From Actinomycetota bacterium (GTDB lineage: Bacteria > Actinomycetota > Actinomycetes > Streptosporangiales > Streptosporangiaceae), in NCBI GenBank assembly GCA_003168255.1, contig PMSU01000086.1, positions 1 through 47,803 on the forward strand: a DNA stretch of 47,803 nucleotides, read 5' to 3'. The notes beneath the pieces were generated by a model. The model made no database searches. It was not told the DNA's origin and saw nothing but the letters and a program-made list of their open reading frames with translations. Below are positions 1 through 8,710 of the stretch, in pieces. How positions within the stretch are numbered: the stretch's first letter is position 1; each line of letters opens with the position of its first letter. The position numbers and the translations under genes were made by a program.

Positions 1-510
1 CCACAGCCGCGGCCTGGGCCGCCACAGCAACACCACCAGGCCGGCCACCAGCAGCGCCTCGAACGCGACATCCGGCATGACCGTCTGCTCCATCTGGAGC
101 TGATACCCGTCCAGCAGCACCGGAGCAGCAGCCAGCGCAGCCAGCCACCGCGCCGAACCCCGGCGCAGCAGCAGCACGTAGATCGCCACCGCCATCCCCA
201 GCCCGAGCAGATGCTGCACGGCCGCCACCATGTCCAGGTTCGCGACCTCGAGGAAGGGCTTGAGCACCAGCTGATAGCCGGGCGGATCGTTACCCGCGTA
301 CGCGCCGTACAGGTACTTGATCGTGTCGATGAAGAACAGGGCGGGCCGGTAGGCGATCTGGGTGAGGATGCGCAGCACCAGGCCGGCCGTCAGCAGCAAG
401 GCCAGCAGCCAGTGACGGCGCACAGCCGCGGCCGCCAGGCGAGGCCAGCGTGCCGCGGAGGCACCAAGTCGTGGTCCCGCTGCTGTCCTAAGCATTGGCA
501 TGTAGGTCAT
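1..510 (-). CDS. Membrane glycosyltransferase, GT39/ArnT-like, 5' part only
   Basis: Reading leftward from ATG at 510 (in-frame alternatives at 501 and 495), an open frame runs off the left edge, giving about 170 residues. It begins with a basic stretch, then a hydrophobic segment (HWLLALLLTAGLVLRIL), then a loop containing DTIKYLYGAY and PPGYQLVLKPF, then further hydrophobic segments. The acidic first extracellular loop followed by a PPGY-type motif is typical of polyprenyl-phosphate-dependent membrane glycosyltransferases (GT39/PMT/ArnT superfamily), which transfer sugar from a lipid carrier on the outer face of the membrane. The rest of the protein, with most membrane spans, lies outside the window. 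No strong ribosome site is seen, so the exact start is uncertain. The family call is by motif and topology only; the substrate cannot be inferred. Confidence 0.65.
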   Translation of the reverse strand, partial: MTYMPMLRTAAGPRLGASAARWPRLAAAAVRRHWLLALLLTAGLVLRILTQIAYRPALFFIDTIKYLYGAYAGNDPPGYQLVLKPFLEVANLDMVAAVQHLLGLGMAVAIYVLLLRRGSARWLAALAAAPVLLDGYQLQMEQTVMPDVAFEALLVAGLVVLLWRPRPRLW

Positions 511-794
511 CCAGACAAAGTGAGCGGCTGACCCGCGCTTGGCGGCTGTCCCGTTCTTGGCGGTTTCGCGCTGGCGGCTGTCGTCCGGGGTCCCGCGACC
601 ATCGGCAGGTCCGTACGCGCATCCTGGTGGGCTGGCACCCATTGCATATCCGCAGGACCCGCGCAGGCCACGGGAACAGCCCACGGCAAGCGTACCCGAG
701 CCGCATTCAAGGGTGTGGCATTCCCCGGTCATCGGGGTATCCGGGGCGGCTATGGCGCAAGCCTGCGGCAGACACCCGCCTGGTTAACCGGCGG
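511..794. other. Intergenic stretch between asd and the membrane glycosyltransferase
   Basis: I find no convincing gene here. The frames that stay open are short and lack ribosome sites. A small hairpin (CCCCG, 5-nt loop, CGGGG at 723-737) lies downstream of the leftward asd gene and could end its transcript, but it is weak and has no T tract. The promoter of the leftward glycosyltransferase gene should lie close to 510-600; no clear -35/-10 pair was recognised. Confidence 0.4.
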
Positions 795-1865
795 TCATCG
801 GCTGGTGAGCTCGGCGGCGACAAGCTCGGCGACCTGCGCCGCGTTCAGCGCGGCGCCCTTGCGCAGGTTGTCGCCGCAGACGAAGAGGTCAAGGGCCCGC
901 GGGTTGTCCATGCTCCGGCGCAGCCGGCCAACCCAGGTCGGGTCGGTACCCACCACGTCCGCCGGAGTCGGGAATTCCCCGCGCTGCGGGTCGTCGGTGA
1001 GCACCACCCCTGGTGCCTCCCGCAGTACCCGGCCCGCCTCCGGGCAGCTCACCTGGCGGTCGAACACGGCGTGCACCGCAGCGGAATGCCCAGTCACCAC
1101 CGGCACCCGGACGCAGGTCGCGGACACCCTGAGATCCGGCAGCCCGAGGATCTTGCGCGATTCGTTGCGGATCTTGAGCTCCTCCGACGACCAGCCGTCG
1201 TCGCGGGCTGAGCCGGCCCACGGCACGACGTTGAGGACCAGCGGAGCGGGAAACGGGCCGAGGTCGCCAACCACCGAACGCAGGTCTCCGGCACGCTGGC
1301 CGAGGGTCCTGTTTCCGGCGACCTTGTCCAGCTGCGCGTAGAGCGTGTCGATGCCTGCCTGGCCGGCCCCGGACGCCGCCTGGTAGGAAGCGACCACCAT
1401 CTCCTGGAGCCCGAAGGTACGGTGCAGCGCGCCCATGGCGACTATCAGGGACAGCGTGGTGCAGTTGGGTGCCGAGATGATCCCCTTGGGCCTGTTCGCT
1501 ACCTGCTCCGGGTTGACCTCGGGTACGACCAGCGGCACCTCGGGGTCCATCCGGAACTCGCCGGACTTGTCCACGACCACCGCGCCGTGGCCGGCCGCTA
1601 CCGGTGCCCACTGCGCGGACACATCGTCGGGCACGTCGAACATGGCCAGGTCGACGCCGTCGAATACATCCTCGGCCAGCGCCAGGACCTCGACCTCCTC
1701 GCCGCGCACCCGCAGCCGCCGGCCGGCCGAGCGCTGCGAGGCGACCAGCCGGATCTCGCCCCACACGTCGGTCCGGGTGGAGAGCAGATCGAGCATCACC
1801 GTGCCGACCGCTCCGGTGGCGCCGATCACGGCCAGGGTTGGCTTGTCAGCCCGCCCGCCGGTCAC
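795..1865 (-). CDS. asd: Aspartate-semialdehyde dehydrogenase
   Basis: It catalyses NADPH-dependent reduction of L-aspartyl-4-phosphate to aspartate semialdehyde in the cytoplasm, the second step toward lysine/diaminopimelate, threonine, methionine and isoleucine. The 356-residue protein has the usual family length. The nucleotide-binding loop GATGAVG is at residues 15-21, the catalytic cysteine is Cys135 in [10 protein letters not shown], and the active-site histidine is His260 in [11 protein letters not shown]. The start ATG overlaps the lysC stop by 4 bp (ATGA at 1862-1865), so the gene is translationally coupled to aspartokinase, the enzyme that makes its substrate. This lysC-asd order is classic in actinobacteria. 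No defects are seen and the assignment is secure. Confidence 0.97.
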   Translation of the reverse strand: MTGGRADKPTLAVIGATGAVGTVMLDLLSTRTDVWGEIRLVASQRSAGRRLRVRGEEVEVLALAEDVFDGVDLAMFDVPDDVSAQWAPVAAGHGAVVVDKSGEFRMDPEVPLVVPEVNPEQVANRPKGIISAPNCTTLSLIVAMGALHRTFGLQEMVVASYQAASGAGQAGIDTLYAQLDKVAGNRTLGQRAGDLRSVVGDLGPFPAPLVLNVVPWAGSARDDGWSSEELKIRNESRKILGLPDLRVSATCVRVPVVTGHSAAVHAVFDRQVSCPEAGRVLREAPGVVLTDDPQRGEFPTPADVVGTDPTWVGRLRRSMDNPRALDLFVCGDNLRKGAALNAAQVAELVAAELTSR

Positions 1866-3142
1866 CGTCCGGTCCCGCCGTACACGGCCGCTTCGCCCTC
1901 GTCGCTGTCCAGGTCAAATGCCCGGTGCGTGGCGGTCACGGCCACATCCACGTCCCCCTCAGCCACCACGACCGAGATCCGTATCTCCGAGGTAGAGATC
2001 ATCCCGATGTTCACTCCGGCTGCGGCCAGCGCGCCGAAGAACGTGGCGCTCACCCCGGGATGCGACCGCATCCCGGCACCCACCAGGGAAATCTTGCCGA
2101 TCTTGTCGTCATAGAGCAGCGACTCGAACCCGACCTCCTGCTGAAGGCCGCGCAGCGTGGTCATCCCCGCGTGCCCGTCCGTGCACGGCAAGGTGAACGA
2201 GATGTCCGTGCGGCCGGTGGTGGCGGCCGAGACATTTTGCACGATCATGTCGATGTTGATCCCGGCGTCGGCGATCGCCCGGAAGATCCTGGCTGCCTCG
2301 CCGACCTTGTCGGGCACGCCGACGACCGTTATCTTCGCCTCACTCCTGTCGTGGGCAACACCGGAAATGATCGCCTGCTCCATGTCGTCTCCCTCCGACT
2401 CCCCCGCATCCCGTCGCAGGACCCAGGTGCCCTCTCGGTTGCCGAACGAGGACCTTACGTGGATCGGGATGGCGTACCGCCTGGCATATTCCACGCAGCG
2501 CAGGTTCAGGATCTTGGCGCCGCAGGCCGCCATCTCCAGCATCACCTCGTAGCTGATCCTGGGAATGCGCCGCGCTCCCGGCACGATCCGGGGGTCGGCG
2601 GTGAAGATCCCGTCCACGTCGGTGTATATCTCGCAGACATCAGCCCCGAGGGCAGCGGCCAGAGCCACCGCCGTGGTGTCAGAGCTGCCCCGGCCGAGCG
2701 TGGTGATGTCCTTGCTGTCCTGCGAGACGCCCTGGAAGCCAGCCACGATCGGGATCGCTCCGTCGTCCAGGGCGCCGACTATCCGGCCGGGAGTGACATC
2801 GATGATCCGCGCCTTGCCGTGCGCCGAATCGGTGATCACGCCCGCCTGCGAGCCGGTGAACGAGCGCGCGTGCAGCCCGAGATTGGCGATCGCCATGGCC
2901 AGCAGCGCCATGGAGATGCGCTCACCCGAGGTGAGCAGCATGTCGAGCTCGCGTCCTGGCGGCAGCGGGCTTACCTGGTTCGCCAGATCCATCAGTTCGT
3001 CGGTGGTGTCACCCATCGCGGAAACCACCACGACAACGGAGTCGCCGGCCTTTTTCGTCGCCACGATCCGCTGCGCGACCCGCTTGATGCCGTCGGCGTC
3101 GGCGATGGATGAGCCACCGTATTTCTGCACGACAAGGGACAC
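1862..3142 (-). CDS. lysC: Aspartate kinase (alpha subunit; contains beta start)
   Basis: It phosphorylates L-aspartate, the committed and feedback-controlled first step of the aspartate family pathway. The 426 residues comprise an amino-acid kinase domain (KYGGSS at 7-12, then SGERIS and the GRGSSDTTA loop) followed by two ACT domains from about residue 265 to the C terminus, which bind lysine and/or threonine. An internal Met254 is preceded by a strong ribosome site, so the gene probably also encodes a separate ACT-only beta subunit, as known for Corynebacterium and Bacillus aspartokinases. It is downstream of the DUF5063 and recR genes and overlaps asd by 4 bp. Regulation at protein level by end products is expected from the family. 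The identity is secure. Confidence 0.97.
   Translation of the reverse strand: MSLVVQKYGGSSIADADGIKRVAQRIVATKKAGDSVVVVVSAMGDTTDELMDLANQVSPLPPGRELDMLLTSGERISMALLAMAIANLGLHARSFTGSQAGVITDSAHGKARIIDVTPGRIVGALDDGAIPIVAGFQGVSQDSKDITTLGRGSSDTTAVALAAALGADVCEIYTDVDGIFTADPRIVPGARRIPRISYEVMLEMAACGAKILNLRCVEYARRYAIPIHVRSSFGNREGTWVLRRDAGESEGDDMEQAIISGVAHDRSEAKITVVGVPDKVGEAARIFRAIADAGINIDMIVQNVSAATTGRTDISFTLPCTDGHAGMTTLRGLQQEVGFESLLYDDKIGKISLVGAGMRSHPGVSATFFGALAAAGVNIGMISTSEIRISVVVAEGDVDVAVTATHRAFDLDSDEGEAAVYGGTGR
2381..2396 (-). promoter_or_regulatory. Internal ribosome site and start for aspartokinase beta subunit
   Basis: On the minus strand GGAGGGA (2396-2390) sits 6 nt before ATG at 2383, in frame with lysC at Met254. 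Translation from here would give a 173-residue protein ending at 1862 that holds only the two ACT regulatory domains. Alpha2-beta2 aspartokinases made from such nested starts are established in Corynebacterium glutamicum and Bacillus subtilis; use of this start here is inferred from the ribosome site and position. Confidence 0.75.
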
Positions 3143-3239
3143 GGGAGCGTCGCTCCTCCGGTCTGGCTGATGGCGGCGGACGCTTGAGTGTACCCAGGGG
3201 ATCTCGCGTCCTCAGACCGATTTTCGGCCGCCTCGCCCG

Positions 3240-3785
3240 CTATTCCGCCACGTCGAGCCTGGCGTGCGCGACGACGGCATGCAGCGCCCGCAGCGCCGCG
3301 CCGCCGTGCGTTCCCCAGTGGTTGAAATAGGAGTACTGCCACCACCACATGGCTTCGAGCGAGCGGCCCGCCTGATAGTGCTTGAGCCCGTGTATCAGGT
3401 CGGCGGCGACTGCCGCCAGGTCGTCCGACAGCCGGAATGGCGTCGCCTGCGTATCGGCATACGGGTCGAAGAGCTCGGCGTACTCATCGACGGGTCGCAG
3501 CCCGCGGGCGAGCCCGCCGCGCAGCGCATCCAGATCCGGGTCGGCGCCCACCGCGGGCTCCCAGTTCCCGGGCAGGATGACGTCCTTGCTCGCCCCCAGC
3601 TGCGCCCCGGCGAGCAGGACCTGGGAGACCTCGAGCAGCAGCATCGGCACGGTCTCCTCACCGCCCTCGCCCCTGGCCAGGGCCGCGATGCCGTCAAGGA
3701 AGTCCTGGACGTTCCCGGCTATCTGGTCGGCGAGCGGGTTCCAGCCGTCAGCCTGCGCGGCAGACGCGCCCCCTGCGTCAGACAT
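3240..3785 (-). CDS. DUF5063 family protein
   Basis: This 181-residue soluble acidic protein of unknown function is conserved next to recR in actinobacteria. ATG at 3785 was chosen because it overlaps the recR stop by 8 bp (ATGTCTGA) and the homologous region begins soon after; a longer open frame upstream would run through recR and is not needed. The protein is mostly predicted helical, with a Trp/Tyr-rich segment near the C terminus ([15 protein letters not shown]) that is its most distinctive feature. It has no signal peptide or membrane segment. The position between recR and lysC suggests co-transcription with the replication/repair block, but no function can be assigned. The family call rests on recognition of sequence and neighbourhood. 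Confidence 0.85.
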   Translation of the reverse strand: MSDAGGASAAQADGWNPLADQIAGNVQDFLDGIAALARGEGGEETVPMLLLEVSQVLLAGAQLGASKDVILPGNWEPAVGADPDLDALRGGLARGLRPVDEYAELFDPYADTQATPFRLSDDLAAVAADLIHGLKHYQAGRSLEAMWWWQYSYFNHWGTHGGAALRALHAVVAHARLDVAE

Positions 3786-4377
3786 CCAGCAGTCTCCGTC
3801 CCTCGAACGCACGCCCCAGCGTGATCTCGTCCGCGTACTCCAGGTCCCCGCCGACCGGGAGGCCGCTGGCCGGCCTGGTGACCCGCAGGCCCATGGGCTT
3901 GACCAGCCGGGCAAGGTAGGTCGCGGTCGCCTCGCCTTCGAGATTCGGGTCCATGGCCAGGATGAGCTCGGTCACCGTACCGTCGGCCAGCCGCACCATC
4001 AGCTCCTTGATCCGCAGGTCCTCGGGACCCACGCCCTCGATTGGGCTGATCGCGCCGCCGAGCACATGGTAGCGGCCGCGGTACTCGCGCATCTTCTCCA
4101 CCGCGGCGACGTCTTTGGGCTCCTCAACCACGCAGATAACCGAGAGCTCGCGGCGCGGATCACGGCAGATGCGGCACTCTTCTTGTTCGGCCACATTGCC
4201 GCAGGTACGGCAGAATCGCACCCGCTCGGTGACCTCGACCAGCGTGGAGGCAAGACGCCGCACGTCCTCTGGGTCGGCGGCTAGCAGGTAGAAGGCGATC
4301 CGCTGAGCGCCCTTGGGCCCCACTCCTGGCAACCGGCCAAGCTCGTCGATCAGGTCCTGGATGACCCCTTCGTACAC
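3778..4377 (-). CDS. recR: Recombination mediator RecR
   Basis: It acts with RecF and RecO to load RecA on gapped DNA during recombinational repair. The 199 residues match the usual RecR length. An N-terminal helix-hairpin-helix region contains [11 protein letters not shown] (about 16-26), a C4 zinc finger is formed by Cys56, Cys59, Cys68 and Cys71 (CRTCG and CRICRD), and a Toprim domain starts at [11 protein letters not shown] and includes [12 protein letters not shown] with the conserved acidic residues. The C-terminal Walker-B-like region follows. Located between ybaB and DUF5063 in the same direction as dnaX, as in most actinobacteria. No abnormality is seen. Confidence 0.97.
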   Translation of the reverse strand: MYEGVIQDLIDELGRLPGVGPKGAQRIAFYLLAADPEDVRRLASTLVEVTERVRFCRTCGNVAEQEECRICRDPRRELSVICVVEEPKDVAAVEKMREYRGRYHVLGGAISPIEGVGPEDLRIKELMVRLADGTVTELILAMDPNLEGEATATYLARLVKPMGLRVTRPASGLPVGGDLEYADEITLGRAFEGRRLLDV

Positions 4378-4398
4378 GTCAGCCCTCGGATCTCCCGG

Positions 4399-4752
4399 TC
4401 ATGAGCCCGGCAGGCCCAGGCCGCCGAGCCCGCCCATGCCGCCGGCCAGCGGCCCCATCTTCTGCTGCTGGAGATCGCCCGCCGCCCGATAGGCGTCGCG
4501 TACAGCGGCGAGAACCAGGTCGGCGATCGTCTGCGCGGTCTCGTCGAGGTCAGCGGGATCGATCGCGGCTGGCGCGATCGTGAGATCCACCAGTTCGCCC
4601 TGGCCGTTGACGGCGGCGGTGACGAGCCCGCCGCCAGACGTCCCCTGCACTTCGGTCTCGGCGAGCTCCTGCTGCGCGCTCATCAGCTGCTCCTGCATCT
4701 GCTGAGCCGCGGCGAGCAGCTGCTGCATGTCCATCTGGCCACCTGGGTCCAC
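4399..4752 (-). CDS. YbaB/EbfC family nucleoid-associated protein
   Basis: A small DNA-binding protein that usually lies between dnaX and recR. The 117 residues consist of an N-terminal helix rich in Gln and Met ([15 protein letters not shown]), a central part with [20 protein letters not shown] typical of the family, and a Gly/Leu-rich tail ([13 protein letters not shown]). GTG at 4752 was chosen because the resulting N terminus (MDPGGQ before MQQLL) matches the usual actinobacterial form; ATG at 4734 is a possible alternative. The family binds DNA as a dimer and coats the nucleoid; no enzymatic role is known. Spacing to recR is 21 bp, indicating one transcript. Confidence 0.93.
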   Translation of the reverse strand: MDPGGQMDMQQLLAAAQQMQEQLMSAQQELAETEVQGTSGGGLVTAAVNGQGELVDLTIAPAAIDPADLDETAQTIADLVLAAVRDAYRAAGDLQQQKMGPLAGGMGGLGGLGLPGS

Positions 4753-4892
4753 AGTGCCCCCACTCGAGCTAGCCGGTGCGGCCCCGGCATCGGCACTAGT
4801 CCGTTGTCCGCCGGCACGGTCGCTTGTCAGACAGAGCCTACGGCCTGACCAATGCCGGCAACGCGGCCCCCACGCCGGACGATCCAGTCGGT

Positions 4893-6923
4893 CTAACCGT
4901 TATCGATCTCGCCGATGATCTCGCCGCCAAGCTCGCGCTTGATCAGTTCCATCCCGGTGAGCGCTTCCTGGCCTGCCGAGGCATCCGGGTCGCGCACGTC
5001 GAAGGGGTCGCCTTCTTCGGCTTCGTGACCAGTCCGGGCTGGCGCGGAATCGGCCGGCCGCGGCTGGCTTGCCGGCGCCGGCGCCGGCTGCTGCGGGTGA
5101 GTTTGCGGTGGCACCGTTCGGCCAAATTCGGCGGATCCGGCCTGGCCAGCTCCGCTGCCGCCGTTACGATCGGACCGGTCACCTTGATCGGCTGAGGATA
5201 TGGCCTTGACCTGGACAGTCAGGCCGAAAGATTCGGAAAGGACGCGTTTGAGGTCGGCGTCGCAGCCGCTGCTGGCGAACCCCTTCACGTCCCCTTCCTT
5301 GGCGAAGCGCACGGTGAGGACGCCGTCGGCCAGCGACTGAACGGTCGCATTACGCAGCAGGATCCAGGCGACCCGGCGGACGCCTTTCACGGCGTCGAGC
5401 ACCAACTCCCAGTCGCGGCGAAGGGAATCCGCATCCGACGGCGACGCCGCGGATCCGGGACCTGGATACCCGGGACCTGACGGCGCGGAAGCAGCGGCAC
5501 TGGCGGGCGCTGATGCGGCCGGGCCGGCCGCCCGCGTTCCCGCGGGAACGTCCGATGCACCGCGGGACGCACCGGCCGGCTCGCCGCGGCCAGCTGCCGG
5601 GGAGGCCGGGCGGTCAGCGGCCTGGCCGGCCTGGGCCTGCGGCCGGACACCGGTAGCGACGCCACGCTCCAGCCGTTCCAGCCGCGCCAGCAGCGCGCTC
5701 TGGTCCACGCTCGCCCCGGGCAGCAGCACCTGAGCGCACATCAGCTCGAGGAGAAGACGGGGCGCCGTCGCGCCGCGCATCTGGACCAGGCCGTCGCTCA
5801 GCACCTCGGCGGCACGGGTCAGCTCGGCCTGGCCGAACCGGCCGGCCTGCTCGCGCATCCGCTCGAGCCGGTCGGCCGGGGCGTCGATCAGCCCGGTCTT
5901 ATCCGCGTCGGGCACCGCGGTGAGCACGATCAGGTCGCGGAAGCGGTCGAGCATGTCGGCGGCGAACCTGCGGGGATCAAGGCCAGCCTCCACCACCCGG
6001 TCCACCGCGCGGAAGACCGCCGCCCCGTCAGCGTCCGCGAACGCCTCCGTCACTTCGTCCAGGAGGCTAGCGTCGATGTAGCCGAGCAGGAACGCGGTCT
6101 TGTCGTAGGTCAGCCCGGACTCGTCGGAACCGGCCAGAAGCTGGTCAAGTACCGACAGCGAATCGCGCACCGAGCCGGCCCCCGCGCGGATGACGAGCTG
6201 GAGCGCTTCGGGTTCGCAGCCGACGCCCTCCTGGCGCAGGATGTCCCCGAGCAGCTGGCGCAGGACAGCGGGCGGCACCAGCCGGAACGGATAGTGGTGG
6301 GTCCGGGACCTGATCGTCGCGATGACCTTCTCAGGCTCGGTGGTGGCAAAGATGAACTTCAGGTGCGCGGGCGGCTCCTCCACGAGCTTGAGCAGGGCAT
6401 TGAAGCCCTCCCGCGTGACCATGTGGGCCTCATCGATGATGTAGACCTTGAAGCGCCCGGAGACGGGCGAGTAGAAGGCACGCTCGCGCAGATCCCTGGC
6501 GTCGTCGACTCCGCCGTGCGAGGCAGCATCGATCTCGATCACGTCAATGCTGCCCGGCCCGTTGGGCGCCAGGGCGATGCAGGAATCACACACCCCGCAT
6601 GGCTCCGGTGTGGGGCCCTTGACGCAGTTGAGCGAGCGGGCCAGGATCCGGGCGCTTGTCGTCTTGCCGCAGCCCCGCGGACCGCTGAACAGGTACGCAT
6701 GGTTGATCCGGCCAGCCTGGAGGGCGCGGGTGAGCGGCTCGGTGACCTGTTCCTGCCCCTTGACTTCGGCGAACGTGGCGGGTCTGTACCTGCGGTAAAG
6801 AGCCAGGCTCTGGCCGGACCCGCCGGACGCGCCGGACGCGCCGGACTCAGTCGGGGAGGGCTGGCCGGACTGCGGCGGAGCCGATGGCTCCGCCGGCACC
6901 GTGCTCGAAGGGTCGCCTGCCAT
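4893..6923 (-). CDS. dnaX: DNA polymerase III subunit gamma/tau
   Basis: This is the clamp-loader ATPase that loads the beta clamp during replication. ATG at 6923 was chosen because GAGG lies 9 nt upstream, while the longer open frame would run through the SRP RNA gene. The protein has 676 residues. The AAA+ module has Walker [10 protein letters not shown] at 81-89, the zinc module cysteines 100, 109, 112 and 115, and Walker B IIDEAH at 162-167, followed by sensor FATTEPEK and the SRT arginine-finger motif. Residues about 400-640 form a low-complexity Ala/Pro/Gly linker and a C-terminal domain typical of tau. The N-terminal 38 residues are a Ser/Gly/Pro-rich extension. No obvious A-rich slippage site for a separate gamma form was noticed. 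The identity is secure. Confidence 0.96.
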   Translation of the reverse strand: MAGDPSSTVPAEPSAPPQSGQPSPTESGASGASGGSGQSLALYRRYRPATFAEVKGQEQVTEPLTRALQAGRINHAYLFSGPRGCGKTTSARILARSLNCVKGPTPEPCGVCDSCIALAPNGPGSIDVIEIDAASHGGVDDARDLRERAFYSPVSGRFKVYIIDEAHMVTREGFNALLKLVEEPPAHLKFIFATTEPEKVIATIRSRTHHYPFRLVPPAVLRQLLGDILRQEGVGCEPEALQLVIRAGAGSVRDSLSVLDQLLAGSDESGLTYDKTAFLLGYIDASLLDEVTEAFADADGAAVFRAVDRVVEAGLDPRRFAADMLDRFRDLIVLTAVPDADKTGLIDAPADRLERMREQAGRFGQAELTRAAEVLSDGLVQMRGATAPRLLLELMCAQVLLPGASVDQSALLARLERLERGVATGVRPQAQAGQAADRPASPAAGRGEPAGASRGASDVPAGTRAAGPAASAPASAAASAPSGPGYPGPGSAASPSDADSLRRDWELVLDAVKGVRRVAWILLRNATVQSLADGVLTVRFAKEGDVKGFASSGCDADLKRVLSESFGLTVQVKAISSADQGDRSDRNGGSGAGQAGSAEFGRTVPPQTHPQQPAPAPASQPRPADSAPARTGHEAEEGDPFDVRDPDASAGQEALTGMELIKRELGGEIIGEIDNG

Positions 6924-6947
6924 TGATGTCATCCTCGCGGGGCGGAA

Positions 6948-7041
6948 GGGACCCCCCGTACACCCGCCAGAGCCCGCGTACCCTTGCTGCCTTCCGGCCC
7001 TGGGGGAGTTGGCGGGATAAACGCCGTACGGGGGGTCACCG
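6948..7041 (-). ncRNA. ffs: Signal recognition particle RNA, small (4.5S-like)
   Basis: On the minus strand the conserved apical domain GGAAGGCAGCAAGGGTA, the binding site for Ffh, is present around 6970-6997. The ends GACCCCCCGTAC (about 7037-7026) and GTACGGGGGGTC (about 6961-6950) pair to form the long terminal stem, giving a roughly 90-95 nt hairpin typical of the short bacterial SRP RNA. It lies directly upstream of dnaX, a conserved actinobacterial arrangement. Exact ends are estimated from the stem and could be off by several bases. Function: co-translational targeting of membrane and secreted proteins. Confidence 0.92.
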
Positions 7042-7239
7042 CTCAGCTTAGCGGGACGGCGGGGCTGCCGGTCCCCGATCCCGGGGCACTCGCGACTCGG
7101 GCACGTAGCCGGGTGGCCGGCCGGCATCGCTGGGTCGCTCCTTGCTCACAAGTCCAGTACGGATGCTCGGTCATGACCCTGGTCAGCGGGCAAGAGACAG
7201 GCACGGCGATCCTGGGCCGGGCCGCGCGGACTGCACAAC

Positions 7240-7270
7240 CTTGATATCTTTGATGGAACACTTGATATCT
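7240..7270 (+). promoter_or_regulatory. Direct repeat upstream of vapB, candidate operator/promoter
   Basis: The 10-mer CTTGATATCT occurs at 7240-7249 and again at 7261-7270, start-to-start 21 bp, i.e. two helical turns apart on the same DNA face. Each copy contains the palindrome GATATC. It sits 15 bp before the vapB start in a locally AT-richer stretch. VapB antitoxins are known to autorepress through repeats in this position, so this is a good operator candidate; binding is inferred. Confidence 0.5.
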
Positions 7271-7285
7271 CGTTGAGGAGTGCCG

Positions 7286-7501
7286 ATGACTCGTACCGTG
7301 ATCGACTTGGACGACGACCTGGTTGCTGATGTGGCAAAGGCTCTGGGGACCGGCACGAAGAAGGAGACGGTCAACACTGCCCTGCGCGAGGTACTAGAGA
7401 ACCGACGCCGCGCACTGGCTCTCACACGGCTGCGTGCTGCAGCCGATGAGGGCGCCTTCGACCTGGAGCTCTTGGAGAACAAGAGAAACTACCGCCGGTG
7501 A
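7286..7501 (+). CDS. vapB: VapB-type antitoxin
   Basis: A 71-residue antitoxin predicted to bind DNA through its N terminus and neutralise the downstream VapC ribonuclease through its C terminus. MTRTVIDLDDDLVADVAKAL followed by TKKETVNTALREVLENRR fits the VapB antitoxin family (ribbon-helix-helix, type PF09957), where the strand TRTVIDLDD would contact the operator. ATG at 7286 is preferred over GTG at 7280 because GAGGAG (7275-7280) is correctly spaced for the ATG. The C-terminal stretch with FDLELLENKRNYRR is the expected toxin-binding tail. It overlaps vapC by 4 bp (GTGA), the usual coupling that keeps antitoxin in excess. Confidence 0.88.
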   Translation: MTRTVIDLDDDLVADVAKALGTGTKKETVNTALREVLENRRRALALTRLRAAADEGAFDLELLENKRNYRR

Positions 7502-7920
7502 ACGCGGCCCAGTACCTGATTGATACGAGCGCTCTAACCCGTTTCATCCACAATGATGCCGAGCAGTACGGCTGGGACCAGGCAGCGGCGGCTGGGCTCA
7601 TTGCGACGTGCCCCATGATCGAACTCGAGTTCTTTTACAGCGCCCGCTCAGCCGCGGACCGCGCACAAGGCATTGAGGACATGCGGCAGCTATTTGGCTG
7701 GGTACCGGTCGATGACCGTGCCTACGATCGCGCCTGGCAAGTCCAGGAAGCACTAACCGAGCGAGGCCAGCACCGCAGCGCTGGAGCCGTAGATCTCGTT
7801 GTGGCTGCCACAGCGGAACTGCAGGGCCTGAACCTGCTGCACCGTGACCGCGACTTCGAGTGCATCGCCGCCGTCACCGGGCAAGCCCTCCAGTGGTACG
7901 GGCCAGCAGCCCGCAAGTAA
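7498..7920 (+). CDS. vapC: VapC-type PIN-domain ribonuclease toxin
   Basis: A 140-residue PIN-domain protein, probably an RNase that cleaves tRNA or rRNA when not bound by VapB. The acidic metal-binding residues are in place: Asp9 in LIDTSALTRF, Glu42/Glu44 in IELEFF, Asp99 in GAVDLVVAATAE and Asp117/Asp119 in HRDRDFE. The start GTG overlaps the vapB stop by 4 bp. The length is normal and no residue is missing, so the toxin looks functional. The pair lies between the SRP RNA and an orphan secreted-protein gene, at the edge of a patch that looks accessory. Confidence 0.9.
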   Translation: MNAAQYLIDTSALTRFIHNDAEQYGWDQAAAAGLIATCPMIELEFFYSARSAADRAQGIEDMRQLFGWVPVDDRAYDRAWQVQEALTERGQHRSAGAVDLVVAATAELQGLNLLHRDRDFECIAAVTGQALQWYGPAARK

Positions 7921-7924
7921 ACCT

Positions 7925-7958
7925 CATTCGATCCGGTACCGCGCCGGGCGGGCCCAAC
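7925..7958 (+). repeat. 34-bp direct repeat, copy 1
   Basis: This copy begins 5 bp after the vapC stop codon and reads CATTCGATCCGG, then T, then ACCGCGCCGGGCGGG, then CCCAAC. It matches 8751-8784 at 33 positions, the only differences being an extra T at one place here and an extra T at another place in copy 2. The two copies bracket the leftward secreted-protein gene. It may be a recombination or insertion scar, or a fragment of the ORF that carries copy 2. Confidence 0.75.
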
Positions 7959-7975
7959 GGCGCGGCCTGCTGGCT

Positions 7976-8611
7976 TCACGGGCTGGTGATGGTCTGCTTG
8001 GGGGTGATCGTGTAGGTGCCGGAGTATGTCGCGGAGTCTCCGTTGTCGACGAGGCCGAGGCAGCCGCTGACGTCGTAAAAGTGCAGGTTCTCGCCCGCAC
8101 TGAGGAGCTTCAGCTTGCCGGTGCCGGTGGTGTAGGCAAAGGGGATCACGCCGTCGGAAGCTGTGCCGCTCGTACCGTCTACCACCGCGGTGCAGTCGGT
8201 GCCCGACAGGAGGAACTGGACGTGGCTGAACGTTCCGTGGATCACGTGGGTGCTCGCATCGTAGGACGTGAAGTTCAGCTGCCACGGTAGGTCCCGTGGT
8301 GTCAGCGTCAAGGTTAGACCCAGCGGGACGGTGCAGTGCATCCCGGTGCCCGACGTGAAGGACCCGATGCCGGCGCCCGAGAGCCCGCTGCCCGACTTGA
8401 TGGCACCGGACAGGCGCGAGGACTTACAGGTGAGCACGGTGCCCGTGGTGGTATCGGTCAGCGTGGCATTGCCGGACGTCGCCGTGATGGCCCCACCTGG
8501 CTTGACTGTCCAGGTCTTTGATGTGGTCGCGAACGACGAGGTGACGCTCAGGCCGATCGCCAGGACCGCGGCCCCTCCGGTCAAGAGAATCGAGCCTATG
8601 CGGGTGCGCAT
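7976..8611 (-). CDS. Secreted protein of unknown function
   Basis: ATG at 8611 was chosen because GAGAGGAG lies about 9 nt upstream and the protein then begins with a clean signal peptide (MRTRIGSILLTGGAAVLAIGLS, cleavage expected after SSFA). The mature part of about 180 residues is rich in Thr, Ser and Gly, with cysteines at 62, 93, 140 and 184 that could form two disulfides. Patterns such as GAITATSGNATLTDTTTG and SATYSGTYTITPK suggest a beta-sandwich. I recognise no catalytic motif. Similar secreted orphan proteins are common in soil actinobacteria. It is flanked by the two copies of a 34-bp direct repeat and runs opposite to its neighbours, which suggests it was added as a unit. No function is assigned. 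Confidence 0.8.
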   Translation of the reverse strand: MRTRIGSILLTGGAAVLAIGLSVTSSFATTSKTWTVKPGGAITATSGNATLTDTTTGTVLTCKSSRLSGAIKSGSGLSGAGIGSFTSGTGMHCTVPLGLTLTLTPRDLPWQLNFTSYDASTHVIHGTFSHVQFLLSGTDCTAVVDGTSGTASDGVIPFAYTTGTGKLKLLSAGENLHFYDVSGCLGLVDNGDSATYSGTYTITPKQTITSP

Positions 8612-8710
8612 TTCGTGCATCTCCTCTCTGATCGATGTGCGTACGCTCATGAGATTCCGTGAAAGCCCTGGGGTCAAGGTGCTTGCCTGGCTCATTTGTA
8701 GAGTGACCCT

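Noticed and set aside
4893..6923. Programmed frameshift in dnaX giving a shorter gamma form
   Set aside because: No A-rich slippery heptamer was seen in this very GC-rich gene, so I have no basis for it.
6924..7127. N-terminal extension of dnaX
   Set aside because: The longer open frame would translate through the SRP RNA gene. ATG at 6923 has a suitable ribosome site and begins the usual low-complexity N terminus.
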